NCBI RefSeq assembly: GCF_016765635.1
Contig: NZ_JAESVD010000009.1
Location: forward strand, 62,001 to 126,000
DNA from: Shewanella schlegeliana
GTDB taxonomy: Bacteria > Pseudomonadota > Gammaproteobacteria > Enterobacterales > Shewanellaceae
Direction: 5' to 3'
DNA length: 64,000 bases
The stretch's first letter is position 1, and every line of letters starts with the position of its first letter. The notes under the pieces were generated by a model, which ran no database searches, was not told the DNA's origin, and was given only the letters and a program-made list of their open reading frames with translations. A program made the position numbers and the translations under genes. Shown piece after piece: positions 43,765 to 53,542 of the stretch.

Positions 43765-44700
43765 TTATTGTTTGGCCATTTCCTGTATGGCATCGATTAC
43801 CGCTCTGGCCATCTTAACATCGGCTAAAGCATGATACCCACCTTTAATCTCTGTCACTTCGATCAACTGACTCGCCCTAGCTTTAAAGAAATTTTGCAAT
43901 ACTTTAAATGGACAGACCCAGTCCATCTCACCTTGCAGCACACGCGTTTGGCACTGAATCAAAGGTAATTGAACGATGAGTTTTTCAAATGCACCAAAGT
44001 ACTCATTAGCTACATAATAAAGCTCTATGCTTGCTAGAGACTGACTGAAAGGCACATTGACCTCACCGAGCATACACCCGGGATAGGCTAAAGCCATCTC
44101 CCAACTGAGCCAACGCTCTGCTGCAGAGTGACGAACCTCTTGGCACTCATCTTCTAATCTGGAGCGGTAATCGGCGAATAACGCCTTTAAAGGTTGTGGG
44201 CTTTTACTGCCTTTAGTAAAGGTTGTATATTCCTCTTTAAACAAACGGGCAGCACCGCTATTACCGTAGAGCCATTCGATGCCAGTGGAATTGGGAACAA
44301 ACAGCCCCCATAGCACTTGTGAGATCACCCGATTTGGGTAGCATGCCGAATATAACAGGGCCAAGGTGGCGCCAAATGAGCCCCCGGCCAACATCCATTG
44401 AGGAACGTTGAGCCAACAGCGAACTCGCTCGATATCGGCCAGCAAACTTGAAAGGTTATTATGCTTAAGCTCTCCACGAGGACGGGAGCGTCCAGCACCT
44501 CGCTGATCGAGTAAAATCACCTGATAAATAGACAGATCGAACAGCTTTAACTCTTCAACGCTACAGCCTGCGCCAGGCCCACCATGCAGGTACAGCAGAG
44601 GGATCCCCTCGGGATTACCATACAATGCCACATGCAACTGATGACCATCGCCAACATCGATCCAAGTTCGACGAACAGCTTTGGGCAGCGCATTAGGCAT
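43765..44700 (-). CDS. pip: Proline iminopeptidase-like alpha/beta hydrolase
   Basis: A 311-aa peptidase of the S33 family that removes N-terminal proline. The oxyanion motif is LHGGPGAGCS. The nucleophile Ser is in AGGSFGATLAL (Trp replaced by Phe compared with the usual GGSWG), the Asp is in QGEMDWVCP, and the His is in GGYHALAD. Its ATG overlaps the yihY stop (TAATG). The Phe change may alter substrate preference. Confidence 0.85.
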   Translation of the reverse strand: MPNALPKAVRRTWIDVGDGHQLHVALYGNPEGIPLLYLHGGPGAGCSVEELKLFDLSIYQVILLDQRGAGRSRPRGELKHNNLSSLLADIERVRCWLNVPQWMLAGGSFGATLALLYSACYPNRVISQVLWGLFVPNSTGIEWLYGNSGAARLFKEEYTTFTKGSKSPQPLKALFADYRSRLEDECQEVRHSAAERWLSWEMALAYPGCMLGEVNVPFSQSLASIELYYVANEYFGAFEKLIVQLPLIQCQTRVLQGEMDWVCPFKVLQNFFKARASQLIEVTEIKGGYHALADVKMARAVIDAIQEMAKQ

Positions 44701-45698
44701 TAGCCCTGCCTGTCCCTATCGGCAGACTCGGCCTGTTTATCAGAGGCTGGCTCACTCGTTTGTTCACTCGTTCCCTCGAATTGGCTAGCACTCTGTTTTG
44801 GCTCCTGCTCCAACTCCTCAGCCTCGGCAGATACTTTTTCTCGGATCAGCTGACACTCGTGCAGGTACTCGGGCAATCCAGCAGTAATCTCAGCTCCCAC
44901 CAGCACGATAACCCAAGACACATAAACCCACACAAATAAAATGGGTATTGTTGCTAGTGCGCCGTAAATAGCCTCGTAGCTAGGGAACTGAGTCACGTAG
45001 TATGCAAAGCCCTTCTTGCCCAGCTCAAACAACATGGCTGCGACTAGTGCGCCCAGTAGAGCGTGCAGAAACTTAACCTTTTTAACGGGCACCACCATAT
45101 AAAGCAGTAGGAAAGCCGCGACAGAAAACAGCATAGGTAGGCGCTCTATCAGTATTGGCACCACCCCTGAGAGCTCTGAGGTATTGAACACCTTTAATGA
45201 CACTATGTAAGATGTTGCGACTAAACTTGCCCCCACTAGCACTGGCCCTAAGGTCAGCACCATCCAGTACATGGAAAAAGAGACCGCAGCCTGGCGCTTC
45301 TCTTTAGTACGCCAGATACTATTTAGTGCCTTGTCGATAGCCGAGATCAGCAGCAGTGCCACCACCACTAAGGCGGCGATACCGACGCTGGTGCCCTTAG
45401 AGGCATTGGCGACAAATTCATTAATGTAGATCTGCACTGTATCACCGGCGGCCGGCAGAAAGTTATCGTAAACGAACGCCTCTAACTTTTCGCGAATGCC
45501 TGAAAAAACTGGAAACGCCGACAACATAGAAAACATCACCGCCACAATAGGCACCAGTGACAACAGGGTGACGTAGGCTAAGTGTCCAGCCTTGATATTG
45601 ACTTGGTCCTCTTTAAAACGACTGAGTAGATGTAAGAAAAATGCCCAAATGCTCAGTAAAAAAGAACGAACCTGATTTATAACAATCTTATTTTTCAC
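44700..45698 (-). CDS. yihY: YihY/BrkB-family inner-membrane protein
   Basis: A 332-aa protein with six or seven hydrophobic helices and the conserved [19 protein letters not shown] segment of the YihY/UPF0761 family, once called RNase BN in error. A charged tail of about 45 residues rich in Glu, Gln and Ser ends the protein. It is first in a minus-strand operon with pip, the lipoprotein and dtd. The start is a GTG. Confidence 0.9.
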   Translation of the reverse strand: MKNKIVINQVRSFLLSIWAFFLHLLSRFKEDQVNIKAGHLAYVTLLSLVPIVAVMFSMLSAFPVFSGIREKLEAFVYDNFLPAAGDTVQIYINEFVANASKGTSVGIAALVVVALLLISAIDKALNSIWRTKEKRQAAVSFSMYWMVLTLGPVLVGASLVATSYIVSLKVFNTSELSGVVPILIERLPMLFSVAAFLLLYMVVPVKKVKFLHALLGALVAAMLFELGKKGFAYYVTQFPSYEAIYGALATIPILFVWVYVSWVIVLVGAEITAGLPEYLHECQLIREKVSAEAEELEQEPKQSASQFEGTSEQTSEPASDKQAESADRDRQG

Positions 45699-45810
45699 TT
45701 GTTACTCTTGATTCTGTTAAAGTTAGTCTTAATCTATTAGACGATAATACTCATTATCTTGGTACAATAAAGCTTATAACCTTCTCTTTACAAGCATAAG
45801 GATTGATTTG

Positions 45811-46032
45811 ATGTCTCAACAAGGATCAGCAGGCAATGTTATTGCTGCAATCGCGAGCTTTTTCTTCCCTGGCCTTGGACAGCTTGTTCAAGGGCGTATT
45901 TTAGCGGCTTTGCTTTTCTGTGTTATTGCCGTGGTCGGTTATGCCCTGTGGTGGCTTATTGTTCCGGCGATCATTGGCGGTATTGCCCACCTGTGGAGCA
46001 TTATCGACGCCGCTAAGTATCGTTCAGAGTAA
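45811..46032 (+). CDS. Small TM2-like membrane protein
   Basis: A 73-aa protein with a short polar start and two hydrophobic helices around FFFPGLGQLVQGR, which resembles the TM2-domain GxGxhY-type turn. It ends WSIIDAAKY. The ATG at 45811 has AAGGA eight bases upstream. It lies 27 bp before the DUF2959 gene and is probably in one transcript with it. Function unknown. Confidence 0.75.
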   Translation: MSQQGSAGNVIAAIASFFFPGLGQLVQGRILAALLFCVIAVVGYALWWLIVPAIIGGIAHLWSIIDAAKYRSE

Positions 46033-46059
46033 CTTTTGAATTTTCAGGGATAAAAGAAG

Positions 46060-46707
46060 ATGAAAAAATTGATCACCACCGCCATTATTGGCACGAGTTT
46101 ACTATTAGGTGGCTGTCAGAGCGCTTATTACGGTGCAATGGAGAAAGTGGGTTACCACAAGCGCGATATCATGGTCGATCGCGTCGAAGATGCTAAAGAA
46201 TCACAAGAAGAAGCCCAAGAACAATTCAGCTCGGCGCTTGAAGAGATGCAAGCACTTCTCAACCATGATGGCGGCGATCTAGAGAGTGCCTATAACAAGG
46301 CCAAGGACGAATATGAATCGGCGCAAGATGCGGCCGACGATGTCACCAATCGTATCGATAAAGTTGAAGATGTTGCAGAGGCACTATTTGACGAATGGCA
46401 GACCGAGATAGGAGAAATCAGCAAGGCCAGCCTACGTCGTAACAGTGAATCTAAGCTCAAAGAGACTCGCCGCGCATATAACCAGCTAGTTAAAAGTATG
46501 CGCCGCGCCGAGAGTAAGATGGAGCCGGTACTCGTCGCAATGAAAGACAATATGCTGTACCTGAAGCATAACCTCAATGCTCAAGCCATTGGCGCGATCA
46601 AAGGTGAGTTTGCTAGCCTGCAGACTGATATCTCTGGTCTAATTAAAGAGATGAACAAGTCTATCGACGAGTCAAACAAGTTTATTGCCTCGCTAGAAGG
46701 TAAATAA
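46060..46707 (+). CDS. DUF2959-family lipoprotein
   Basis: A 215-aa protein with a lipobox LLLGGCQSAY (Cys about residue 19) and a long helical, mostly coiled-coil body rich in Glu, Lys and Ala (residues 40-200), matching DUF2959. It sits in a membrane, most likely the outer one. The helical rod suggests a structural or adaptor role. Function unknown. Confidence 0.82.
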   Translation: MKKLITTAIIGTSLLLGGCQSAYYGAMEKVGYHKRDIMVDRVEDAKESQEEAQEQFSSALEEMQALLNHDGGDLESAYNKAKDEYESAQDAADDVTNRIDKVEDVAEALFDEWQTEIGEISKASLRRNSESKLKETRRAYNQLVKSMRRAESKMEPVLVAMKDNMLYLKHNLNAQAIGAIKGEFASLQTDISGLIKEMNKSIDESNKFIASLEGK

Positions 46708-46890
46708 ACAACCGCTAAAGTGGGGTTCCTGAGCATCATAACTTGGGAACCTAACTTGTGAGCTAGCACATCATTTTCAACGCTATTCCCCTCATTTTTA
46801 GATCTCCTCCACAAGCTAAGCGCTCTAGCAGAACTAATCCTCAAACAAAGTTTCACAATAGTATCAATCCTATTTTTACTGACGCTATCT

Positions 46891-48105
46891 ATGAGCTTTA
46901 TCGAATCCTTAACTCTTGCCTTAGCGCTGACCTATAGCATCAGCCTGCTTTATTGGAGTGGCAAAAAGTGGGGGGCACTAATTACTGGGCTATTAGTTAC
47001 AGGAGCCATTATTTCCAGCCTGTACTGGCCCCTAATCGCTGCCCTTGCCCTTGCCGTCATCATTATCGGCCTAGTTACCAAGTTTCAGCCTGAAGTCGCT
47101 CATGGCGATCTGAGAGCCAATCATCTTCGTGACGGCATACAGCATCTTCTGGCACTTTCAATACTATTGGTTGGTGTACAGTTTGCGGTGAATGCCGCGT
47201 TATTAAAATCAGGGATCACCCCATGGCTGATGCGCCCCGATGTCGGTGATGCCTTTCTGCCGATTGCTGGCGGCATCGAGATCAAGGCGATTCTCAGTTT
47301 AGGGATCTGGGATCAAAACCACCCTGCAGCAGCAGTCATGTTAACCGTGGTGTTATTAACAGGCCTACTGTGTAAGCGCGCCTTCTGCGGTTGGGCCTGC
47401 CCACTAGGGCTTGCTGGTGAATACCTATACAAACTCAGAAAGCGTTTTATCAAGCAGGAACTATTACCACCCGCTTGGATAGACTGGCCGCTACGCATGA
47501 TCAAATATCTGCTGTTACTGGCCTTGTTATACATCATCATTGGCATGCCAACTCAGAGTATTCCCGGCTATTTAAACAGTAATTATCACAAGATAGCCGA
47601 CCTTAAGATGGCACTGTTCTTTATTACTCCGGGGCTTGTAACCTTAATCTGTTTTGGCTTTATTCTTGGGCTTGCCGCCTGGCGCCGTCAAGGTTTCTGC
47701 CGCTACATCTGCCCTTATGGCGCGCTGCTTGGACTCGTCAGTTTCTTTAGCCCATTTAAGATCCGCCGTAACACTCAGCACTGCTTGATTGAAACCAAAG
47801 GGATGAACTGTGATAAGTGCAGCCGTGCCTGCCCGGCTAATATCGAGGTGCATAACCAAATCAACATTCGTTCGGACGAGTGCCAAGCCTGCATGCGCTG
47901 TGTATCGGCCTGCCCTAAGAAGGAAGCATTAAACTTTAGCACGCGCAACGGTTGGAAACTCTCTGCCCGCGGTCTCAGCATCATGCTGCTAATCATCATG
48001 TTCCTGCTACCGCTTATCGCTTATCTAGGCGGCTTCTGGCACAGCGAAACGCCTGTAGAAGCACGAATGTATTTGATTCAACATCTGGATAAGATTGGGC
48101 ATTAA
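46891..48105 (+). CDS. NapH/NosR-like membrane polyferredoxin (4Fe-4S)
   Basis: A 404-aa protein with about six hydrophobic helices. Two CxxxCP motifs face the membrane (FCGWACPLG and FCRYICPYG), and a ferredoxin domain follows (NCDKCSRACP and CQACMRCVSACP). It would pass electrons from quinol to a periplasmic or membrane acceptor. It stands alone here and is longer at the N-terminus than NapH. The partner is not visible in the window. Confidence 0.85.
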   Translation: MSFIESLTLALALTYSISLLYWSGKKWGALITGLLVTGAIISSLYWPLIAALALAVIIIGLVTKFQPEVAHGDLRANHLRDGIQHLLALSILLVGVQFAVNAALLKSGITPWLMRPDVGDAFLPIAGGIEIKAILSLGIWDQNHPAAAVMLTVVLLTGLLCKRAFCGWACPLGLAGEYLYKLRKRFIKQELLPPAWIDWPLRMIKYLLLLALLYIIIGMPTQSIPGYLNSNYHKIADLKMALFFITPGLVTLICFGFILGLAAWRRQGFCRYICPYGALLGLVSFFSPFKIRRNTQHCLIETKGMNCDKCSRACPANIEVHNQINIRSDECQACMRCVSACPKKEALNFSTRNGWKLSARGLSIMLLIIMFLLPLIAYLGGFWHSETPVEARMYLIQHLDKIGH

Positions 48106-48355
48106 CGGAAGGTGCTAGGAATAGAAGGTTATAGGAAAGCAGGGAAAGGCTAAGACGGTACAAGACGAACGGCCTGCGGCCTTACGGAACGCTGCGCTTA
48201 CGGAAAAGATGGAAAAAGCCGGAAAGCTAAGCAACGGCAAAAGCGGTGCTTTTGGCTTTTGCTGTTCCTAGCAGGGCGTAGCCCGTCCTCGGAGCATAGC
48301 GTCCTAGGGACTAGCACCTTGTTTTAAAGCGCAGCGTTCTAGAACCTAATCCCTT
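48106..48355. repeat. Palindrome-mosaic island C
   Basis: Direct-orientation copy of the elements in island A: GACGAACGGCCTGCGGCC, CGCTGCGCTTACGG, and a 47-bp unit at 48261-48307. The GTGAC-GTCAC unit seen in A and B is missing here, so the palindromes are gained and lost as separate modules. The remaining 100 bp up to 48460 hold the DUF418 promoter. Confidence 0.82.
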
Positions 48356-48460
48356 GTGTGAAATCCAAATAAGCTAATGAATATTCCTCATTTTCATTGT
48401 GTTTAAATAATGTACTCAGGTTGATAAACTGCGTCAAAATAGGACATTAAAAGGGTCAAC

Positions 48461-49654
48461 ATGGAACTGTCGACACAAACACACTCTCAAGCAGCATCTA
48501 CATCATCTTCAACAAACTCAACAAAGCGTAACGCCAACCTTGATGCCATTCGTGGCTTGGCGGTACTGGGCATTTTGTTTATCAATATCTACTCTTTTGG
48601 TAACGGTTTTTCCGGTTACGTAAACCACGCGGTAATCCCGTGGTATGACACGGCAATAGATATCTTCAATAGCTTTTTTATTGAAGCACGGTTTTTGAGT
48701 TTATTCGCGATACTTTTTGGCGCGGGGCTCGCTACTCAATCGGAGAAAATACTCAATTCAAACCAAGCTAACCAGATGAAGTCACGGCTTAAGTGGCTGA
48801 TGTTATTCGGTGCTTTACATGCCACTTTCATTTGGTTTGGCGACATTTTGTTTGCCTATGGCGTCAGTGGCTTATTAACCCTTTGCTATATTTCACTGTC
48901 ACAGCAAAAAATACTCCGCAAAGCCGGTCTATTTTGGGCCATAGGCTTAATCAGTTTAATTCTTATGACTGTATTTCTCTCTGAGCCTTTTCCGCTTCGA
49001 GAGAGCCCTGAAGCTGCGTTTCAATATCAACTGTGGACAGGCCCATATTTAAGCCAGTTAATTGAACAAGTTATTTTATTCTTAGCTATTGCCGTCACAA
49101 CCCCTTTAACATCCATGTGGTTTGCCTCGGGACTGATGTTGTTAGGGGTATATCTGTATCGAGCAGGGGGATTTGAGCAAGGCTTTAACCGCAAGCAGTT
49201 GTTACGCTTAATCATTGCAGCATTAGTGTTTTCTGGCATAGATAGCTTTTGTAGCTTGTCTAGCTCTGAGCTATTGCAAAACCTCAGCCCGGCGATAGTG
49301 GTTTTCAGCGCGCTGCCCACTGCATTAATCTACATCCACATTGTGGTTAAACTATGCCAAAACCGAGCAAACTTCTTCAAACCATTGCAAAATGTTGGTC
49401 GCTTAGCCTTGAGCTTATACATTTTGCAATCAATCGTGATATCTCTACTATTTAGATACTTTGCTCCAACGCTGCTATTAGCCTTAGATAGGCCAGGCTA
49501 TATGGCTATTGCTATTGGTTTTTCACTGATACAGCTGCTGATTGCTAGCCTGTACTTAAAGTATTTTAATCAAGGACCACTAGAGTGGCTATGGCGAGCA
49601 CTGAGTAGCAGAAAAACGATAGAGCCGAGTAGCAAGCCTATTACTAGTAGCTAG
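48461..49654 (+). CDS. DUF418-family integral membrane protein (YeiB type)
   Basis: A 397-aa protein with ten or so hydrophobic segments. The NLDAIRGLAVLGILFINIY segment near residue 27 and the C-terminal GPLEWLWRAL segment are the family marks of DUF418. AAGGG lies eight bases before the ATG. Members are predicted transporters or acyltransferase-like membrane proteins with no assigned substrate. Confidence 0.88.
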   Translation: MELSTQTHSQAASTSSSTNSTKRNANLDAIRGLAVLGILFINIYSFGNGFSGYVNHAVIPWYDTAIDIFNSFFIEARFLSLFAILFGAGLATQSEKILNSNQANQMKSRLKWLMLFGALHATFIWFGDILFAYGVSGLLTLCYISLSQQKILRKAGLFWAIGLISLILMTVFLSEPFPLRESPEAAFQYQLWTGPYLSQLIEQVILFLAIAVTTPLTSMWFASGLMLLGVYLYRAGGFEQGFNRKQLLRLIIAALVFSGIDSFCSLSSSELLQNLSPAIVVFSALPTALIYIHIVVKLCQNRANFFKPLQNVGRLALSLYILQSIVISLLFRYFAPTLLLALDRPGYMAIAIGFSLIQLLIASLYLKYFNQGPLEWLWRALSSRKTIEPSSKPITSS

Positions 49655-49688
49655 ATGTTAGCTCACTAAAGCTAACCGAGGATAGGTA

Positions 49689-49976
49689 ATGGAAACGAGC
49701 AATGAAAGCCCCAAGCAGAATAAGGCCTTTGCTTGCATTTGGTTTGTTGCAGCATTGGCGTTAGTGGCCTTAGCGCTGCATTTCGCACTTAATGGTGGGT
49801 TACAGTTGGTGCCGAGTTGTCTTGGTCTTGCGGTGATACAGCTCTTTATCGCTCGGCAGAGACTGACTCAATATCAGCTTCCTGAGCAAGAGTTTAAAAA
49901 GTTAATACGTAAATCGGGACTTGTGGTAGTTCTAATGTCGAGCTTAGGCGTGGTTTTCTCTTCAAGAGTGAACTAA
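49689..49976 (+). CDS. Small membrane protein, function unknown
   Basis: A 95-aa protein with three predicted helices (residues 10-28, 33-50 and 70-90) and a basic loop before the third. It follows the DUF418 gene by 34 bp and may be in its transcript. I do not recognise the family. Confidence 0.7.
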   Translation: METSNESPKQNKAFACIWFVAALALVALALHFALNGGLQLVPSCLGLAVIQLFIARQRLTQYQLPEQEFKKLIRKSGLVVVLMSSLGVVFSSRVN

Positions 49977-50009
49977 TACTCCATTCTCGACAAACAACAC
50001 CTAATAAGC

Positions 50010-50045
50010 AAAAGCCCTGAAGCTGTGGTAGCTACAGGGCTTTTT
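50010..50045. terminator. Bidirectional terminator
   Basis: AAAAGCCCTG and CAGGGCTTTTT form a stem with an inner AGCT/AGCT-type pairing. It sits between the ends of converging genes, with A-run and T-run on the two sides. Confidence 0.88.
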
Positions 50046-50082
50046 CATGTTCATCGATGAGCACATTTAGCTCAAGTTAGCA

Positions 50083-50946
50083 CTAGTTAACTTTTTTAGC
50101 CTGCTGCTTAATCACTGGCGCAGCAATGGCTTCTTGAGCGCGGATTAATTGCAGCTCATAAGCGCCTTGGTTAAAGGTTTCGAGCAGCACGGCATCAACT
50201 GAGGCGTTGGTGCGCTCGAATGCGTCAACAGGGCTAAAACCCGCTTGCAAGTTAGCTAACATCAAGCCACTGATTAAGTCACCCACGCCCACAGGTTGCT
50301 TATCAAATTCATATAAAGGACGACAGATTAAGTAACTGCCGGTCTTGGTCACCAACAACATCTCAAACTGTTCTTGGCTAGTGGCAGCTTTAGCAAGGTG
50401 CTTCACCACTACCATCTCAAGGCCTTTTTCTAATAAGCACTCACACGCATTTATCACCTCGTCCAGATTATGCAGCTCTCTGTCTGTGAGTGTTTCCAGT
50501 TCTAACAGGTTAGGCGCGATAATGTCTGCTTCGGCTAAAGCTTGAGTTTTTAGAAACTCTTGCACGCCCGGCGCAACAATACAGCCCTTCTCTGGGTGAC
50601 CCATCACAGGATCACAGAAGTAGATCGCCTGAGGATTGAGGGCTTTCATCTTTTTCACGGCAGCGACAATTTCACCACCTTGTTCAGCACTGCCTAGGTA
50701 GCCACTGAGGATGGCATCACAGGTTTGCAGTTTACCGATATTATCTAACCCTTGTACCAGCTCGGTGATCTGCCCCGCTGGCATGATCGTTCCCGTCCAT
50801 CCTTGCACATACTGAGTATGGTTGGAGAACTGCACCGTGTTAATTGGCCACACCTCCATACCTAGGCGACGCATTGGGAATACGGCGCTACTGTTTCCTG
50901 CGCAGCCAAATACCACATGGGATTGAATGGATAAGATCCGCTTCAT
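50083..50946 (-). CDS. pdxY: Pyridoxal kinase
   Basis: A 287-aa ribokinase-like enzyme that phosphorylates pyridoxal in vitamin B6 salvage. The start [20 protein letters not shown] and the [13 protein letters not shown] segment are typical of PdxY. The catalytic [12 protein letters not shown] motif (anion hole and Asp) lies near residue 220. It is a stand-alone gene with a weak ribosome site. Confidence 0.93.
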   Translation of the reverse strand: MKRILSIQSHVVFGCAGNSSAVFPMRRLGMEVWPINTVQFSNHTQYVQGWTGTIMPAGQITELVQGLDNIGKLQTCDAILSGYLGSAEQGGEIVAAVKKMKALNPQAIYFCDPVMGHPEKGCIVAPGVQEFLKTQALAEADIIAPNLLELETLTDRELHNLDEVINACECLLEKGLEMVVVKHLAKAATSQEQFEMLLVTKTGSYLICRPLYEFDKQPVGVGDLISGLMLANLQAGFSPVDAFERTNASVDAVLLETFNQGAYELQLIRAQEAIAAPVIKQQAKKVN

Positions 50947-51245
50947 TGGTCACTACCTTTAATTTTATTAGCGATGTTAATAGAGGGCGCTCTATAGCGA
51001 TTTGTTTATGGCTACTTGAGGTTTTCGAGGATTATACCAATTAGATTCATACCAATCAGTATAAAGTTCTGTTTGCTCGGCGAGAGATTATCGCTTTTGA
51101 AGTAAGACCATTAATTGCCGCTGCATTAGTGGCATTCACCACTTAACCAAAGGTGAGCTTAAGAGAGACGAAGGCATTAAAAAAGCCCTTAACGATTAAT
51201 TAAGGGCTTTATATTCTCATAGCAATTTATACAAGTTATAAGTGA
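50947..51245. other. 299-bp region with MITE-end fragments and a terminator
   Basis: ATACCAATTAGATTC-ATACCAATCAGTAT near 51036-51063 looks like two degenerate ends of the MITE-type element with the middle lost. The terminator for the DsbB-like gene is at 51176-51210. No gene was seen. Confidence 0.5.
51176..51210 (-). terminator. Terminator of the DsbB-like operon
   Basis: On the minus strand AAAGCCCTTAA pairs with TTAAGGGCTTT and is followed by TTTTTTAAT. Confidence 0.88.
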
Positions 51246-52697
51246 TTAATGCTGAACTGAGTAGAAATTGACGCGATTCTTCCCTTCAACCCCATCCAAT
51301 ACCGCAAGCTGACCATTCACTAACGTGATTGCCTGTGGATTGTTAAGCTCGGCAATATTGCTTGCAGCGACAACGCTGTTGCTGGCCAAATCCATGGTCA
51401 GTACTTGCTGTGCAGAATGGCTTAGCAAGTAAGCTTTATCATCGATAATGCTAATACCTGTGACATTCGGGTAAGCCTGAGCGTCGATACTAATAATCGC
51501 TTCGCTGTTTAGCTCAAAGTCTTTACCGCTTAGGCGTGAAACGACGAAGTTATTACGCTTAGCGACTGGCAGAGTTACCATTAAGTACTCTTGGGTATTC
51601 GCATCCCAAGCAACGCTTGCCACGTAGTTGTACTTAGCACGAGCAGTGGAAAAACGGCTACGCTTAAGTTCGCGAACACCATCTGTACCTTCGATAAATC
51701 GTCCATAAGTATCGTCAAACTTAACGCTTGGGTCATACTCGACACGAACAAAACTCTTGTGGTCAGCCGTCACTAACACCGAGGTTTCACCATCAAAAGT
51801 CACACCTGCTAGGTTCGAAATTTCAGCAGAGAATGCCGCATCAATCTGCACTTTTGCCAAAATTGTTGTTAGCGTTTCATCTAAGAAGTACACCCAGTTA
51901 TTACTGGTTACGACAGCAAACAGTTTGCTTTGAGGGTTATAGCTCATACCCGTTGCCAAACCGAAGATTTCTGCTGGTAGCTCAACACTGTTAAGTAGGT
52001 GAAGTTCTTCACTCGTCGCCACTTTGGTCGCATCATTTTGCGTCATAGTCGCAAAGTTAGGCTTCTCAATCGAGTAGGCTCCACGTGCAGACAACTTTGA
52101 TAGCTCTGGCCAGTTAGCCGTTGACCAAATGGTTTTCTCTGAATCAAATGTCATACGAACTGGATCGCTTTGACCTATATATGGGAAGGGGCCCGTTTGC
52201 GTAAAGGCTTGAACAATGTTGAAAGCAATAATCACTAAGAACACATTTACAGTGACTTTGTTTAGCAAGCTCCATTCACTGCTATCGCTCTTCTCAACAA
52301 GCTTATCGCCTTGTAGCAGCATTAATACGCCGGCAAACAGTAAGATAATCGCAAAAACAACAATCACCCACACATAGGTGTGTACACCCAAAATAGCTGG
52401 GCCAAAGCCTTGGCCAATATCACGAAGAATATGTGCCGAGCTATGACGATAGCCTGCCCACAGACCATACACGGCAGTAATGATCAACGCGCCAATATAC
52501 TTTGGCTTTAAGCCGTAACGCATAATGAAAATGGCTATCAGTGATACCAGCACCATAGCTGTACGCTCTTGCCAGCAAAGAATACATGGGGTGTCACCCA
52601 TGCCAAAACCTAAAATGATACAAGCAATGCCAACAGGCAGAGCGATTAGCGCCAATGCCGCTAATGATACAATTCTATTTACTGTTAATTCATTCAT
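51246..52697 (-). CDS. DsbB-like membrane protein fused to a predicted beta-propeller domain
   Basis: A protein of 483 aa. Residues 1-190 hold five hydrophobic segments (four as in DsbB plus one near 155-170) and the redox motif CILCWQ. The second Cys pair that DsbB uses to oxidise DsbA was not seen. The last 270 residues are hydrophilic and repetitive, with strands such as SYNPQSKLFAVVTSNNWVYF and AGVTFDGETSVLVTADHKSF, like an SdiA-regulated/NHL propeller; presumably periplasmic. It shares a transcript with a 55-aa membrane protein. A dedicated disulfide or redox-sensing role is inferred. Confidence 0.78.
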   Translation of the reverse strand: MNELTVNRIVSLAALALIALPVGIACIILGFGMGDTPCILCWQERTAMVLVSLIAIFIMRYGLKPKYIGALIITAVYGLWAGYRHSSAHILRDIGQGFGPAILGVHTYVWVIVVFAIILLFAGVLMLLQGDKLVEKSDSSEWSLLNKVTVNVFLVIIAFNIVQAFTQTGPFPYIGQSDPVRMTFDSEKTIWSTANWPELSKLSARGAYSIEKPNFATMTQNDATKVATSEELHLLNSVELPAEIFGLATGMSYNPQSKLFAVVTSNNWVYFLDETLTTILAKVQIDAAFSAEISNLAGVTFDGETSVLVTADHKSFVRVEYDPSVKFDDTYGRFIEGTDGVRELKRSRFSTARAKYNYVASVAWDANTQEYLMVTLPVAKRNNFVVSRLSGKDFELNSEAIISIDAQAYPNVTGISIIDDKAYLLSHSAQQVLTMDLASNSVVAASNIAELNNPQAITLVNGQLAVLDGVEGKNRVNFYSVQH

Positions 52698-52707
52698 CTT
52701 CGTGTTC

Positions 52708-52875
52708 TCACAAGTTACCGGCAGGTACTAACATGCCCCAAGTGGCGATCAACCAAATCCCCATACTCATTAAAATGCTCAGAGCTAAAAAAATATGCGC
52801 CAGCTTCTGCTTGTGAGGTTTAAAAGCAACCAAGAAGCAAGCAATAAAAATTAGGCAAAATAGTAGAAATTCCAC
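52708..52875 (-). CDS. 55-aa membrane protein preceding the DsbB-like gene
   Basis: A short gene found by reading the minus strand. It starts at a GTG (52875) with an ideal TTGGAG site six bases upstream, runs 55 codons, and stops 10 bp before the DsbB-like gene. The protein has two helices (FLLFCLIFIACFLVAF and IFLALSILMSMGIWLIATWG) joined by a basic turn HKQK. Two Cys lie in the first helix. The position and spacing suggest a small subunit of the DsbB-like protein. Confidence 0.75.
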   Translation of the reverse strand: MEFLLFCLIFIACFLVAFKPHKQKLAHIFLALSILMSMGIWLIATWGMLVPAGNL

Positions 52876-53542
52876 GACGTTCTCCAATAGCGTTCACTAG
52901 AACTTAATTCAAAAATGCGCTTAGCAAGCCATATATCGGCTCAAAAATGTCTGCAGCATTCGCTGCAATTCTTTGTAGGTTTGCAGTGCAAGTTACTAAA
53001 GCGCAGACTAAATTACGGTAAATTGAATTATAAAAATGTGTCGTAACCGCCATACCTCAAAATGAGTATTAGCGTATTCTTATTTTTGCCAACTAGCTTC
53101 ATTTATCGCTGAATTAGTGAGATTTAACGCTCTGCATCTCATCAAGCCCCCGCTATATTCACACTCCACAACAAGTTGTGAGCCAGAGTTAAAAGCACTG
53201 ATTAATGTGATTCAAAACAGCAGATTAAATGTTCTCAATACTAGTAGACTGTTACCAAGGATGAGCTAAATACGAGTTTGTGTAGCGTCAAGATAACGCT
53301 TAATAGAGAGGCAAATGCCATGAACAAGGTGCAGCTTGAGTCGTTAAGATTAACGCTTGCTAGAACAGCCGAAAAATCTTCAATAGTGGCGATAAATGAG
53401 TGAGCCATATTCGAATAGCTTCATAAAAAAGTCGGTGCTTTAGCACTTAAGATTTGAGGTTTAACAAAAAAGCCCTGAACACTTTCATGTTCAGGGCTTT
53501 CAAATACTTAACCCGGTTACAGGTTGAAGCTAAACGCGGTCA
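52876..53542. other. About 670 bp without a confident gene
   Basis: It contains the promoter of the DsbB-like operon and the typA terminator. A 27-codon frame (53320-53403, starting MNKVQLESLRLTL) has GAGAGG about eight bases before its ATG but too little support to call a gene. Nothing else was recognised. Confidence 0.5.
53465..53500 (-). terminator. Terminator of typA
   Basis: On the minus strand AAAGCCCTGAACA pairs with TGTTCAGGGCTTT, followed by TTTTGTT. Confidence 0.9.

Noticed and set aside
53320..53403. 27-codon frame with GAGAGG upstream
   Set aside because: Too short and without comparative support to call a gene. It is noted in the intergenic entry only.
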